Origin: Streptomyces davaonensis JCM 4913
Lineage (GTDB): Bacteria > Actinomycetota > Actinomycetes > Streptomycetales > Streptomycetaceae
Assembly (NCBI RefSeq): GCF_000349325.1
Contig: NC_020504.1
Span: 5,056,053 to 5,120,052, forward strand
Direction of reading: 5' to 3'
Length of the DNA stretch: 64,000 bases
The notes beneath the pieces are model-generated. The model saw only the letters and a program-made list of their open reading frames with translations. It ran no database searches and was not told the origin of the DNA. This document shows, one piece after another, positions 52,769 through 62,256 of the stretch. A program made the position numbers and the translations under genes. Positions within the stretch are counted from its first letter, which is position 1. The number at the start of each line of letters is the position of its first letter.

Positions 52769-53848
52769 GTGAGCGAGACGAGCCCCAAGCTGCGCGCCGA
52801 GCTGGAGGGTATCCCCACCTACAAGCCGGGCAAGCCCGCCGCGGCCGGCGGCCCGGTCGCCTACAAGCTGTCCTCCAACGAGAACCCCTATCCGCCGCTG
52901 CCCGGGGTGATGGAGAGCGTGACGGCCGCGGCCGCCGCCTTCAACCGCTACCCGGACATGGCGTGCACGGGTCTGATGAACGAGCTCTCGGACCGCTTCG
53001 GCGTCCCGCTCTCCCACCTGGCCACCGGCACCGGCTCGGTCGGCGTCGCCCAGCAGCTGCTCCAGGCCACCGCGGGGCCCGGCGACGAGGTCATGTACGC
53101 CTGGCGGTCGTTCGAGGCGTACCCGATCATCACGCAGATCAGCGGTGCGACCTCGGTACGGGTGCCGCTGACCTCGGGTGATGTGCACGATCTGGACGCG
53201 ATGGCCGACGCGATCACCGACCGGACCCGGCTGATCTTCGTCTGCAACCCCAACAACCCCACCGGTACGGTCGTGAAGCGGCCCGAGCTGGAGCGGTTCC
53301 TGGACCGGGTGCCCGGCGATGTGCTGGTGGTGCTGGACGAGGCCTACCGTGAGTTCATCCGCGACCCCGAGGTGCCGGACGGCGTGGAGATCTACCGGGA
53401 CCGGCCGAACGTCTGCGTCCTGCGCACCTTCTCCAAGGCGTACGGCCTGGCCGGGCTGCGGGTCGGCTTCGCCATCGCCCATGAGCCGGTCGCGGCGGCG
53501 CTGCGCAAGACCGCGGTGCCCTTCGGCGTGAGCCAGCTGGCGCAGGACGCGGCCGTGGCCTCGCTGCGGGCGGAGGACGAGCTGCTGGGCCGGGTCGGCT
53601 CGCTGGTCGGGGAGCGCGCTCGCGTGGTCGACACGCTGCGCGCCCAGGGCTGGACGGTGCCCGAGACCCAGGCCAACTTCGTGTGGCTGCGGCTGGGGGA
53701 GCGCACGGTCGACTTCGCGGCCGCCTGTGAGCAGCACGGCGTGGTGGTCCGGCCGTTCGCGGGCGAGGGCGTGCGGGTGACGATCGGGGAGACCGAGGCG
53801 AACGACATCTTCCTGAAGGTGACCGAGGGGTTCCGCAAGGAGCTGTGA
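52769..53848 (+). CDS. hisC: HisC-family aminotransferase
   Basis: 359 residues, PLP fold-type [16 protein letters not shown] at about 31-45, NPNNPTGT near 162, DEAYREF near 190 and the PLP lysine in [16 protein letters not shown] (about 222). Such stand-alone copies in Streptomyces act as histidinol-phosphate or aromatic amino acid (phenylalanine) aminotransferases. No other his gene is nearby, which favours the aromatic role. The GTG at 52769 follows GAGGAGG. Confidence 0.9.
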   Translation: MSETSPKLRAELEGIPTYKPGKPAAAGGPVAYKLSSNENPYPPLPGVMESVTAAAAAFNRYPDMACTGLMNELSDRFGVPLSHLATGTGSVGVAQQLLQATAGPGDEVMYAWRSFEAYPIITQISGATSVRVPLTSGDVHDLDAMADAITDRTRLIFVCNPNNPTGTVVKRPELERFLDRVPGDVLVVLDEAYREFIRDPEVPDGVEIYRDRPNVCVLRTFSKAYGLAGLRVGFAIAHEPVAAALRKTAVPFGVSQLAQDAAVASLRAEDELLGRVGSLVGERARVVDTLRAQGWTVPETQANFVWLRLGERTVDFAAACEQHGVVVRPFAGEGVRVTIGETEANDIFLKVTEGFRKEL

Positions 53849-53880
53849 GACCCCTTTCGTAGGGCCGAAGGACACCGGCA

Positions 53881-53911
53881 GAACAGGCCTCGGGACCCCC
53901 GGGGCCTGTTC
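53881..53911 (+). terminator. Terminator downstream of hisC
   Basis: GAACAGGCC (53881-53889) pairs with GGCCTGTTC (53903-53911), with CGGG/CCCG inside, then CGTTGTT. It lies 32 bp after the hisC stop. Confidence 0.85.
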
Positions 53912-53959
53912 CGTTGTTCGCAAGACGTACCCCCCTTCCATTGTCGAAAATCAGTACGT

Positions 53960-53992
53960 CATAATTGCTTGTGAATGTGAACGCGTTCACAA
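53960..53992 (+). promoter_or_regulatory. cyd promoter with Rex operator
   Basis: TGTGAACGCGTTCACA (53976-53991) is a perfect 16-bp palindrome that fits the Rex operator TTGTGAANNNNTTCACAA, with one flanking mismatch; a further half-site TTGTGAA lies at 53969. The -10-like CATAAT (53960-53965) puts the start near 53972, just in front of the palindrome. Rex (NADH sensor) represses cydABCD in S. coelicolor through such a site. Confidence 0.88.
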
Positions 53993-54076
53993 GCGTGTCC
54001 GGGGTGTCCCGCGATGTACGGGGCATACCGGGCAAACTTGCCGCTGTGCTGGCGGCGACGTAAGGAGACTGACGAC

Positions 54077-55585
54077 GTGGATCTGGCTCTGGCGCCGGAG
54101 ACTCTGGCGCGATGGCAGTTCGGCATCACCACCGTCTACCACTTCCTGTTCGTCCCTTTGACGATCTCGCTCGCCGCCCTCACGGCCGGCCTTCAGACCG
54201 CCTGGGTGCGCACGGAGAAGGAGAAGTACCTCAGAGCCACCAAGTTCTGGGGCAAGCTCTTCCTGATCAACATCGCGATGGGCGTGGTCACGGGCATCGT
54301 GCAGGAGTTCCAGTTCGGCATGAACTGGTCCGACTACTCGCGCTTCGTCGGCGACGTCTTCGGCGCCCCGCTCGCCTTCGAGGCCCTGATCGCGTTCTTC
54401 TTCGAGTCCACGTTCATCGGCCTGTGGATCTTCGGCTGGGACAGGCTGCCGAAGAAGATCCACCTCGCCTGCATGTGGATGGTGTCGATCGGCACGATCC
54501 TGTCGGCCTACTTCATCCTCGCGGCCAACTCGTGGATGCAGCACCCGGTCGGCTACAAGATCAACGAGGCGCGGGGCCGGGCCGAACTCACCGACTTCTG
54601 GCTGGTCCTGACCCAGAACACCGCGCTGGCCCAGGCCTTCCACACCCTCTCCGCCGCCTTCCTCACCGGTGGCGCCTTCATGGTCGGCATCTCCGCCTTC
54701 CATCTGCTGCGCAAGAAGCACATCCGCGAGATGAAGACCTCGCTGCGGCTCGGCCTGGTCACGGTCGCCATCGGCGGTCTGCTCACCGCGGTCAGCGGTG
54801 ACGTCCTCGGCAAGATCATGTACGAGCAGCAGCCGATGAAGATGGCCGCCGCCGAGGCCCTGTGGGACGGCGAGGCGCCCGCGCCCTTCTCGGTCTTCGC
54901 CTACGGCGATGTCGACGAGGGCCACAACAAGGTCGCCATAGAGATCCCCGGCCTGCTGTCCTTCCTGGCCAAGGACGACTTCAGCTCGTTCGTCCCCGGT
55001 ATCCACGACGTCCAGAAGGCCGAGGAGGCGCAGTTCGGGCCCGGCGACTACCGGCCCAACATCCCGGTCGCCTACTGGGGCTTCCGCTGGATGATCGGCT
55101 TCGGCATGACGTCCTTCGCCATCGGCCTGGCCGGACTCTGGATGACCCGGAAGAAGTTCCTGCTGCCGCAGCACCTGCGGGTCGGTGACGACGAGGTGCC
55201 GCATCTGGTGCTGCTCCCGAAGAAGGCACTCGGCCCGAAGCTCACCAAGTGGTACTGGCGCATCGCGATCTGGACCCTGGCCTTCCCGCTGATCGCCAAC
55301 TCCTGGGGCTGGATCTTCACCGAGATGGGCCGCCAGCCGTGGGTCGTCTACGGCGTGCTCAAGACCCGCGACGCGGTCTCCCCCGGTGTCTCCCAGGGCG
55401 AGGTCCTCACCTCGATGATCGTCTTCACCGCGCTCTACGCCGTCCTCGCCGTGATCGAGGTCAAGCTGCTCGTGAAGTACATCAAGGCCGGTCCGCCCGA
55501 GCTCACCGAGTCCGACCTCAACCCGCCCACGAAGATCGGCGGCGACTCCCGTGACGCCGACAAGCCGATGGCCTTCTCCTACTAG
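54077..55585 (+). CDS. cydA: Cytochrome bd oxidase subunit I
   Basis: 502 residues, about nine transmembrane helices. Haem ligands: an N-terminal His in TTVYHFLF (about 22), His in LAQAFHTLSAAF (about 195) and a Met in the later helix region; the GRQPW motif (about 420) is intact. The Q-loop is the short type. It oxidises menaquinol and reduces O2 with high affinity. GTG 54077 follows AAGGAG; a Rex operator lies 85 bp upstream of the start codon. Operon cydA-cydB-cydCD. Confidence 0.97.
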   Translation: MDLALAPETLARWQFGITTVYHFLFVPLTISLAALTAGLQTAWVRTEKEKYLRATKFWGKLFLINIAMGVVTGIVQEFQFGMNWSDYSRFVGDVFGAPLAFEALIAFFFESTFIGLWIFGWDRLPKKIHLACMWMVSIGTILSAYFILAANSWMQHPVGYKINEARGRAELTDFWLVLTQNTALAQAFHTLSAAFLTGGAFMVGISAFHLLRKKHIREMKTSLRLGLVTVAIGGLLTAVSGDVLGKIMYEQQPMKMAAAEALWDGEAPAPFSVFAYGDVDEGHNKVAIEIPGLLSFLAKDDFSSFVPGIHDVQKAEEAQFGPGDYRPNIPVAYWGFRWMIGFGMTSFAIGLAGLWMTRKKFLLPQHLRVGDDEVPHLVLLPKKALGPKLTKWYWRIAIWTLAFPLIANSWGWIFTEMGRQPWVVYGVLKTRDAVSPGVSQGEVLTSMIVFTALYAVLAVIEVKLLVKYIKAGPPELTESDLNPPTKIGGDSRDADKPMAFSY

Positions 55586-55605
55586 GCCGAGGGAGCTGCA
55601 CAGTC

Positions 55606-56613
55606 ATGGAACTGCACGACGTCTGGTTCGTCCTGATCGCCGTCCTGTGGACCGGCTACTTCTTCCTGGAGGGCTTCGACTTCGGGGTCGGCATCCTCAC
55701 CAAGCTGCTGGCCCGGAACCGGCCCGAGAAGCGGGTGCTGATCAACACCATCGGCCCCGTCTGGGACGGCAACGAGGTGTGGCTGCTGACCGCCGGCGGC
55801 GCGACCTTCGCCGCCTTCCCCGAGTGGTACGCCACGCTCTTCTCCGGGTTCTATCTGCCGCTGCTGATCATCCTGGTCTCGCTGATCGTCCGGGGCGTGG
55901 CCTTCGAGTACCGGGCCAAGCGGCCGGAGGAGAAGTGGCAGCGCAACTGGGAGTCCGCGATCTTCTGGTCCTCGCTGATCCCGGCGTTCCTGTGGGGCGT
56001 GGCCTTCGGCAACATCGTGCGCGGCGTGAAGATCGACCAGGACTTCGAGTACGTCGGCAACGTCTGGGACCTGCTCAACCCGTACGCCCTGATCGGCGGG
56101 CTGGTGACGCTGACGCTGTTCACCTTCCACGGTGCGGTGTTCGTGGCGCTCAAGACCGTCGGGGACATCCGGGAGCGGGCGCGGAAGCTGGCGCTTCAGG
56201 TCGGTCTGGCCGCGGCCGTGGTCGCTCTGGTCTTCCTGCTGTGGACGCAGATCGACAGCGGCGACGGCGGCAGCCTGGTCGCCCTGGTGGTGGCCGTGGC
56301 CGCACTGGTGGCGGCGCTGGTGGCCAATCAGGCCGGGCGTGACGGCTGGGCGTTCGCCCTGTCCGGCGTCACCATCGTGGCTGCCGTGGCGATGCTGTTC
56401 CTGACGCTCTTCCCGAACGTCATGCCGTCCTCGCTGAACGACGAGTGGAGCCTGACGGTCACCAACGCCTCGTCCAGCCCGTACACACTGAAGATCATGA
56501 CCTGGTGCGCGGCGATCGCCACACCGATCGTCCTGCTCTACCAGAGCTGGACCTACTGGGTGTTCCGCAAGCGCATCGGTACCCAGCACATCGCCGCCGA
56601 TATCGCCCACTGA
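55606..56613 (+). CDS. cydB: Cytochrome bd oxidase subunit II
   Basis: 335 residues, about eight transmembrane helices, with the family opening WFVLIAVLWTGYFFLEGFDF then GVGIL and GPVWDGNEVWLLTAGG. It pairs with CydA. The ATG lies 20 bp after the cydA stop, and its TGA overlaps the ribosome binding site of cydCD. Confidence 0.97.
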   Translation: MELHDVWFVLIAVLWTGYFFLEGFDFGVGILTKLLARNRPEKRVLINTIGPVWDGNEVWLLTAGGATFAAFPEWYATLFSGFYLPLLIILVSLIVRGVAFEYRAKRPEEKWQRNWESAIFWSSLIPAFLWGVAFGNIVRGVKIDQDFEYVGNVWDLLNPYALIGGLVTLTLFTFHGAVFVALKTVGDIRERARKLALQVGLAAAVVALVFLLWTQIDSGDGGSLVALVVAVAALVAALVANQAGRDGWAFALSGVTIVAAVAMLFLTLFPNVMPSSLNDEWSLTVTNASSSPYTLKIMTWCAAIATPIVLLYQSWTYWVFRKRIGTQHIAADIAH

Positions 56614-56618
56614 GGTGT

Positions 56619-56632
56619 GTTTCACGTGAAAC
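56619..56632. other. parS site across the cydCD start codon
   Basis: Perfect GTTTCACGTGAAAC; the GTG at its centre (56626-56628) is the likely start codon of cydCD. It lies in the middle of the cyd operon. Confidence 0.95.
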
Positions 56633-59600
56633 CAATCGATCCACGGCTGCTGCGTTACGCCCGGGCCACCCGGATGTTCCTGGTGGCCGTGGTCGGCCTG
56701 GGGGTGGTCGGGGCCCTGCTGGTCGTCGGCCAGGCGATGCTCATCGCCGAGGTCGTCGTCGGCGCCTTCCAGCACGGGCTGGCGGTGAGCGAACTCGCCA
56801 CTCCCCTGCTGCTGTTGGCGGCCGTCGCGGTCGGCCGGGCCGTGGTGGCCTGGCTCACCGAACTGGCCGCCCACCGGGCGAGCGCGGCGGTCAAGTCGGA
56901 GCTGCGGGGGCGGCTGCTGGAGCGCGCCGCCGCACTGGGGCCAGGGTGGCTCGGCGGGCAGCGGACGGGGTCGCTGGTGGCGCTGGCGACCCGCGGGGTC
57001 GATGCCCTGGACGACTACTTCTCGCGCTATCTGCCGCAGCTCGGGCTCGCTGTGGTGGTGCCGGTGGCGGTGCTCGCCCGGATCGTCACCGAGGACTGGG
57101 TCTCGGCGGCCATCATCGTCGGCACGCTGCCCCTGATCCCGGTCTTCATGATGCTGATCGGCTGGGCCACCCAGTCCCGGATGGACCGTCAGTGGCGGCT
57201 GCTGTCCCGGCTGTCCGGGCACTTCCTGGACGTCGTCGCGGGCCTGCCGACGCTGAAGGTGTTCGGCCGGGCCAAGGCGCAGGCCGAGTCGATCCGGCGG
57301 ATCACCGGCGAGTACCGGCAGGCGACGATGCGGACCCTGCGCATCGCCTTCCTGTCCTCCTTCGCGCTGGAACTGCTGGCCACGATCTCCGTCGCCCTGG
57401 TCGCCGTGACGATCGGCATGCGGCTCGTGCACGGCGAGATGGATCTGTACGTCGGTCTCGTCATCCTGGTGCTGGCGCCCGAGGCGTATCTGCCGCTGCG
57501 GCAGGTGGGCGCGCAGTACCACGCGGCGGCGGAGGGTCTTGCGGCGGCCGAGGAGATCTTCGCGGTGCTGGAGACGCCGGTACCGGACTCCGGGAGCCAG
57601 GATGTCCCGGCGGGCGGTGCGCTGGCTTTCGAGGGCGTGACCGTCCGCTATCCCGGCCGGTCCGGGGATGCCGTGTCGGACGTGTCCTTCGTCGTCGAGC
57701 CCGGGGAGACCGTGGCGCTCGTCGGGCCGAGCGGTGCGGGCAAGTCGACGCTGCTGAATGTGCTGTTGGGGTTCGTGCGGCCGGCCGAGGGGCGGGTGCG
57801 GATCGGGGGCGCCGACCTCACCGAACTGGACCTGAAGCGCTGGCGGGCGCGGATCGCATGGGTGCCGCAGCGGCCGCATCTGTTCGCCGGGACCATCACC
57901 GAGAACGTCCGCCTGGCCCGCCCCGACGCCGACGACAGCGCCGTGGCGCGCGCGTTGGAGGACGCCGGGGCACGGGAGTTCGTGGCCGCGCTGCCCCAAG
58001 GTGCCGACACCCTGCTCGGCGAGGACGGCGCCGGGCTGTCCGCCGGGCAGCGGCAACGGCTGGCCCTCGCCCGGGCGTTCCTGGCCGACCGGCCCGTGCT
58101 GCTGCTCGACGAGCCCACGGCCGCGCTGGACGGGGAGACCGAGGCGGAAGTCGTGGCGGCGGTACGGCGTCTTGCGGTCGGGCGGACGGTCCTGCTGGTG
58201 GTACACCGGCCGGCGCTGCTGGGGGTGGCCGACCGTGTGGTCCGACTGACCGAGCCGGTTCTCCCCACCCACCCGCCCCTTTCAAGGGAGAGGTCCCTTG
58301 AACCCTCGGGGAGCGGGGTGGCGTGGGCAGAGGGGGATCCGCAGGGGCGTGTTGCCGGGGACCTCGTGGAGGAGGCAGGGAGGGACCGCGGCGTTCTCGC
58401 CCGGGTTCGGGCCATGTCCGGTGCCCGTCGTGGCAGGCTTGCCCTCGCGTTGCTGCTCGGCAGTCTCGCCCTCGGTAGTGCTGTCGGGCTGATGGCCACC
58501 TCCGGGTGGCTCATCTCGCGGGCCTCGCAACAGCCGCCCGTGCTCTATCTGATGGTGGCCGTGACGGCGACGCGCGCCTTCGGTATCGGGCGGGCCGTCT
58601 TCCGGTACGGCGAGCGGCTGGTGTCGCACGACGCCGTGCTGCGGATGCTCGCTGATACCCGGGTCGCCGTCTACCGGCGGCTGGAGCGGCTGGCGCCCGC
58701 CGGGCTGCGTACGACCCGGCGCGGGGATCTGCTCTCCCGGCTCGTCGCCGATGTGGACGCCCTCCAGGACTACTGGCTGCGCTGGCTGTTGCCCGCCGGA
58801 GCCGCGGCGGCCGTGTCCGCCGTGTCCGTCGGTTTCACGGCCTGGCTGCTGCCCGAGGCGGGCGCCGTGCTCGCCGTAGGACTGCTGGCCGCCGGAGCCG
58901 GAGTCCCGCTCGTCACCGGCGCCGTGGCCCGCCGCGCCGAGCGCCGGCTGGCCCCCGCCCGGGGCGTGCTGGCGACCCGCGTGACCGATCTGCTCACCGG
59001 AACCGCCGAACTGACCGTCGCGGGCGCCCTGCCCGCCCGTACCGCCGAAGCGCGACGGGCCGACGGAACGCTCACCGCCATCGCCTCGCGCGCCGCCACC
59101 GCCACCGCGCTCGGCGACGGACTCACCGCGCTGCTGTCCGGCCTGACCGTCGCCGCCACCGCCCTCGTGGGCGCCCAGGGCGTCGCCGACGGACGGCTGA
59201 GCGGAGTCGCCATGGCCGTGGTCGTCCTCACCCCGCTCGCCGCCTTCGAGGCGGTCCTAGGGCTGCCGCTCGCCGTGCAGTACCGCCAGCGGGTGCGCCG
59301 AAGCGCCGAGCGGGTCTACGAGGTGCTGGACGCCCCCGAGCCCGTACGGGAGCCGGAGCGGCCCCGGCAGGCGCCCGCCTCGCCCTTCCCGGTCGTGCTG
59401 AAGGACCTCACCGCCCGGCACGCCGGGCAGGACCGGGACGCGCTCGCCGGGCTCGATCTGACCCTGGAGGAGGGCCGCCGGATCGCCGTGGTCGGGCCGT
59501 CCGGCTCGGGCAAGACGACGCTGGCCCAGGTGCTGCTGCGGTTCCTGGACGCACGGGCGGGCGCGTACACGCTCGGCGGTGTCGACGCCGGCGCCGTGGA

Positions 59601-60144
59601 CGGGGACGACGTACGGCGGCTGGTGGGGCTGTGCGCGCAGGACGCGCACCTCTTCGACAGCTCGGTGCGCGAGAACCTGCTGCTCGCGAGGAAGGACGCC
59701 ACCGAGGACGACCTGCGGGACGCCCTCAGGCGCGCCCGGCTGCTGGACTGGGCCGACGGACTGCCCGAGGGCCTGGACACGCTGGTCGGCGAGCACGGGG
59801 CCCGGCTCTCCGGTGGGCAGCGGCAACGGCTGGCGCTGGCGCGGGCCCTGCTCGCCGACTTCCCCGTGCTGGTGCTCGACGAGCCCGCCGAACATCTCGA
59901 CCTGCCCACCGCCGACGCGCTCACCGCCGATCTGCTGGCGGCCACCGAGGGCCGTACGACCCTGCTCATCACCCACCGGCTGGCCGGTCTCGACGCCGTG
60001 GACGAGGTCGTCGTCCTCGACCGGGGCCGGGTGGCGCAGCGCGGCTCCTACGCGGAGTTGGCGGCGGTGGAGGGGCCGTTGCGGGCGATGGTGGCGCGGG
60101 AGGAGCAGGCGGACCTGCTGGTGTCGGCGCCGGCGCCGAGTTGA
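56626..60144 (+). CDS. cydCD: Fused CydD-CydC ABC exporter for bd oxidase assembly
   Basis: About 1172 residues: two complete ABC exporter halves in one chain. Half 1 has Walker A GPSGAGKST (about 367), signature LSAGQRQRLALARAF and Walker B LLLLDEPTAALD; half 2 has GPSGSGKTT (about 957), LSGGQRQRLALARAL and VLVLDEPAEHLD. CydDC exports cysteine/glutathione-like thiols and is needed for bd oxidase assembly; in actinobacteria the fusion is common. I prefer GTG 56626 (GAGGTG about 8 bp upstream, overlapping the cydB stop) over GTG 56617. Confidence 0.93.
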   Translation: MKPIDPRLLRYARATRMFLVAVVGLGVVGALLVVGQAMLIAEVVVGAFQHGLAVSELATPLLLLAAVAVGRAVVAWLTELAAHRASAAVKSELRGRLLERAAALGPGWLGGQRTGSLVALATRGVDALDDYFSRYLPQLGLAVVVPVAVLARIVTEDWVSAAIIVGTLPLIPVFMMLIGWATQSRMDRQWRLLSRLSGHFLDVVAGLPTLKVFGRAKAQAESIRRITGEYRQATMRTLRIAFLSSFALELLATISVALVAVTIGMRLVHGEMDLYVGLVILVLAPEAYLPLRQVGAQYHAAAEGLAAAEEIFAVLETPVPDSGSQDVPAGGALAFEGVTVRYPGRSGDAVSDVSFVVEPGETVALVGPSGAGKSTLLNVLLGFVRPAEGRVRIGGADLTELDLKRWRARIAWVPQRPHLFAGTITENVRLARPDADDSAVARALEDAGAREFVAALPQGADTLLGEDGAGLSAGQRQRLALARAFLADRPVLLLDEPTAALDGETEAEVVAAVRRLAVGRTVLLVVHRPALLGVADRVVRLTEPVLPTHPPLSRERSLEPSGSGVAWAEGDPQGRVAGDLVEEAGRDRGVLARVRAMSGARRGRLALALLLGSLALGSAVGLMATSGWLISRASQQPPVLYLMVAVTATRAFGIGRAVFRYGERLVSHDAVLRMLADTRVAVYRRLERLAPAGLRTTRRGDLLSRLVADVDALQDYWLRWLLPAGAAAAVSAVSVGFTAWLLPEAGAVLAVGLLAAGAGVPLVTGAVARRAERRLAPARGVLATRVTDLLTGTAELTVAGALPARTAEARRADGTLTAIASRAATATALGDGLTALLSGLTVAATALVGAQGVADGRLSGVAMAVVVLTPLAAFEAVLGLPLAVQYRQRVRRSAERVYEVLDAPEPVREPERPRQAPASPFPVVLKDLTARHAGQDRDALAGLDLTLEEGRRIAVVGPSGSGKTTLAQVLLRFLDARAGAYTLGGVDAGAVDGDDVRRLVGLCAQDAHLFDSSVRENLLLARKDATEDDLRDALRRARLLDWADGLPEGLDTLVGEHGARLSGGQRQRLALARALLADFPVLVLDEPAEHLDLPTADALTADLLAATEGRTTLLITHRLAGLDAVDEVVVLDRGRVAQRGSYAELAAVEGPLRAMVAREEQADLLVSAPAPS

Positions 60145-60233
60145 CGGCCCGGCCCCCCGTCCGGACCAACCGTTCCCCCAGCCGTACGACTTGAACAGGA
60201 CCCCGAACCCCCGCGCGGGCCACGATCGCTGAC

Positions 60234-61280
60234 ATGCGCTCATCTCGCCGTCATCCGCTGCTCGTCCCGGCGCTGCTGTGCGCGCTCGCCGTGCTCGCCG
60301 CCCGTCCCACCGACGCCTCCGACACGGGCGGCGACTCCGGGCTCAGCGCGGAGGTGGCGCGGCTGTACGAGGACGCGGCCGTCGCGACCCGTCAGTACGA
60401 GGCCGGACGGCAGGAGGCGGACGCACAGCGGGCGCGGGCCCAGCGGTTCGAGGCGCTGCTGGACCAACGGCGGGCGGAGATCGCCGTACTGCACGAGGAC
60501 CTGGGCCGGATCGCGCGCGCCCAGTACCGCGACGGCGGCGGGATGCCGGTCACCGCGCAGATCATCCTCGCCCGCAGCCCCGACGAGCTGATGCGCGGTC
60601 AGCATGTCTTCTCCCGCACCAACGTGGCCGTCAACAACGCCATCGACAAGAGCCGCAGGGCAGAGGCACGGCTCGTCGCCGACCAGGAGAAGGCCTCGGC
60701 GGCCTGGCGGGACCTGGACCGGCGGAACACCGAGCTCGCCGTCCTGAAGCGGGACATCGAGGGGAAGCTGGAGGAGGCCCGCGAGCAGCTCCAGGGCCGC
60801 GCGGACGCCTCGGTGGCGGCCGGTTCGTGCCGGGGCGCGGTACGGCTCGACCAGCCGGAGACCCACTTCGCCACCCGCTGGGTCGCACCGGTGGAGACCT
60901 ACGAGCTGTCCGCGTCCTACGGCAGCGGTGGGGAGCGCTGGGCGCGGCGGCACACCGGGCAGGACTTCGCGGTGCCGATCGGCACACCGGTGCGCGCGGT
61001 CGGCGAGGGCCGTGTGGCGCGGGTGTCCTGCGGTGGCCCGTTCGGCGTCGAGATCGTGCTGGAGCACGCGGGCGGCTACTACACGCAGTACGCCCATCTC
61101 GCCGCCGTCGCCGTCGACCAGGGGGAGCGGGTGAGCACCGGGCAGTGGATCGGGCAGTCCGGCACCACCGGCAACTCCACCGGACCGCATCTGCACTTCG
61201 AGGTCCGGGTCACCCCGGAGTCCGGCTCGGCGGTGGATCCCGCGTCCTGGCTCGCGGACCGGGGCGTGCCCCTCGGCTAA
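60234..61280 (+). CDS. Secreted M23 metallopeptidase (LytM-like)
   Basis: 348 residues: signal peptide (about 1-28, LLVPALLCALAVLAARPTDA), a coiled-coil region (about 35-195, Arg/Glu/Ala-rich) and a C-terminal M23 domain with the zinc ligands in HTGQDF (H-x3-D, about 240) and HLHFEV (about 320), plus YTQYAHL. It resembles EnvC/NlpD-type or RipA-associated peptidoglycan hydrolases that split daughter cells. No ribosome binding site is obvious. The stop overlaps that of the convergent HAD gene. Confidence 0.9.
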   Translation: MRSSRRHPLLVPALLCALAVLAARPTDASDTGGDSGLSAEVARLYEDAAVATRQYEAGRQEADAQRARAQRFEALLDQRRAEIAVLHEDLGRIARAQYRDGGGMPVTAQIILARSPDELMRGQHVFSRTNVAVNNAIDKSRRAEARLVADQEKASAAWRDLDRRNTELAVLKRDIEGKLEEAREQLQGRADASVAAGSCRGAVRLDQPETHFATRWVAPVETYELSASYGSGGERWARRHTGQDFAVPIGTPVRAVGEGRVARVSCGGPFGVEIVLEHAGGYYTQYAHLAAVAVDQGERVSTGQWIGQSGTTGNSTGPHLHFEVRVTPESGSAVDPASWLADRGVPLG

Positions 61281-62143
61281 CGCTCCGCCAGCAACTGCTC
61301 GATCACGACCGCCACTCCGTCCTCGTTGTTGGCGACCGTCCGTCCCGAGGCCGCGGCGATCACGTCCGGGTGGGCGTTGCCCATCGCGTAGGACTGTCCG
61401 GCCCAGGTGAGCATCTCGACGTCGTTCGGCATGTCCCCGAAGGCCACGACCTCCTCGTGCGAGATCCCGCGCTCGGCACAGCACAGGGCGAGCGTGCTCG
61501 CCTTGGAGACGCCGGGGCCGCTGATCTCCAGCAGGGCGCTGGGGCTGGACCGGGTGACGTTGGCGCGGTCGCCGATGGCGAGGCGGGCCAGGGTGAGGAA
61601 GGCGTCCGGTTCGAGGTCGGGGTGGTAGGCGAGGATCTTGAGCACCGGCTCGTCGGCGTGCGGGGCGTCCTCGGCGAGCAGCCGCTCGGCGGGGGCCAGG
61701 CTGTCGGGGATCTCCATGTGCAGCTTCGGGTACTCCGGCTCCTGGTGGAAGCCGTAGGTCTGCTCGATGGCGTAGACGGTGCCGGGCGCCGCGTCGCGCA
61801 GATGTCGTACGGCGTCCAGGGCGTTCGCGCGGGCCAGCTCGCGCACCATCACGAACCGGTGGGCGCCGGGGCCGCCGTGCAGGTCGACCACCGCGGCGCC
61901 GTTTCCGCAGATCGCCAGGCCGTGGCCGTGGACATGGTCGCTGACGACGTCCATCCAGCGGGCGGGCCGGCCGGTCACGAAGAAGACCTCGATGCCCGCC
62001 TCCTCGGCGGCGGCGAGGGCCGCGACCGTACGGGGGGAGACCGACTTGTCGTCGCGCAGCAGCGTGCCGTCGAGATCGGTGGCGATCAGCCGGGGCGGGA
62101 GAGCGGCGGCCGGGGTCTCGTGCTGTCGAGTCGCTGAGGTCAC
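61277..62143 (-). CDS. HAD-IIB (Cof-type) sugar phosphatase
   Basis: About 288 residues with motif I DLDGTLLRDDKSVS, motif II in VFFVTGRPARW, a lysine in GVSKASTLALCCAERGI and motif IV GDMPNDVEML. The large cap between motifs II and III marks the Cof type, which acts on sugar phosphates or phosphorylated cofactors. I prefer GTG 62143; ATG 62161 is an alternative. The stop codon overlaps that of the convergent M23 gene. Confidence 0.88.
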   Translation of the reverse strand: MTSATRQHETPAAALPPRLIATDLDGTLLRDDKSVSPRTVAALAAAEEAGIEVFFVTGRPARWMDVVSDHVHGHGLAICGNGAAVVDLHGGPGAHRFVMVRELARANALDAVRHLRDAAPGTVYAIEQTYGFHQEPEYPKLHMEIPDSLAPAERLLAEDAPHADEPVLKILAYHPDLEPDAFLTLARLAIGDRANVTRSSPSALLEISGPGVSKASTLALCCAERGISHEEVVAFGDMPNDVEMLTWAGQSYAMGNAHPDVIAAASGRTVANNEDGVAVVIEQLLAER

Positions 62144-62212
62144 CGCGCCATTGTCCCGCATATGCCCGCACGCCCGTGCGGGAGTGTGCACATCTGAGGG
62201 GCGAGGGGTCTC

Positions 62213-62256
62213 ACCTGCGCCTCGGCTCACTCGAACCTGCACCCCGGCTCACTTGA
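62213..62256. repeat. 22-bp tandem duplication at the oxidoreductase stop codon
   Basis: Units 62213-62234 and 62235-62256 match at 19 of 22 positions. The second contains the stop codon of the oxidoreductase gene (62249-62251); the first repeats it in the non-coding gap. Confidence 0.85.
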
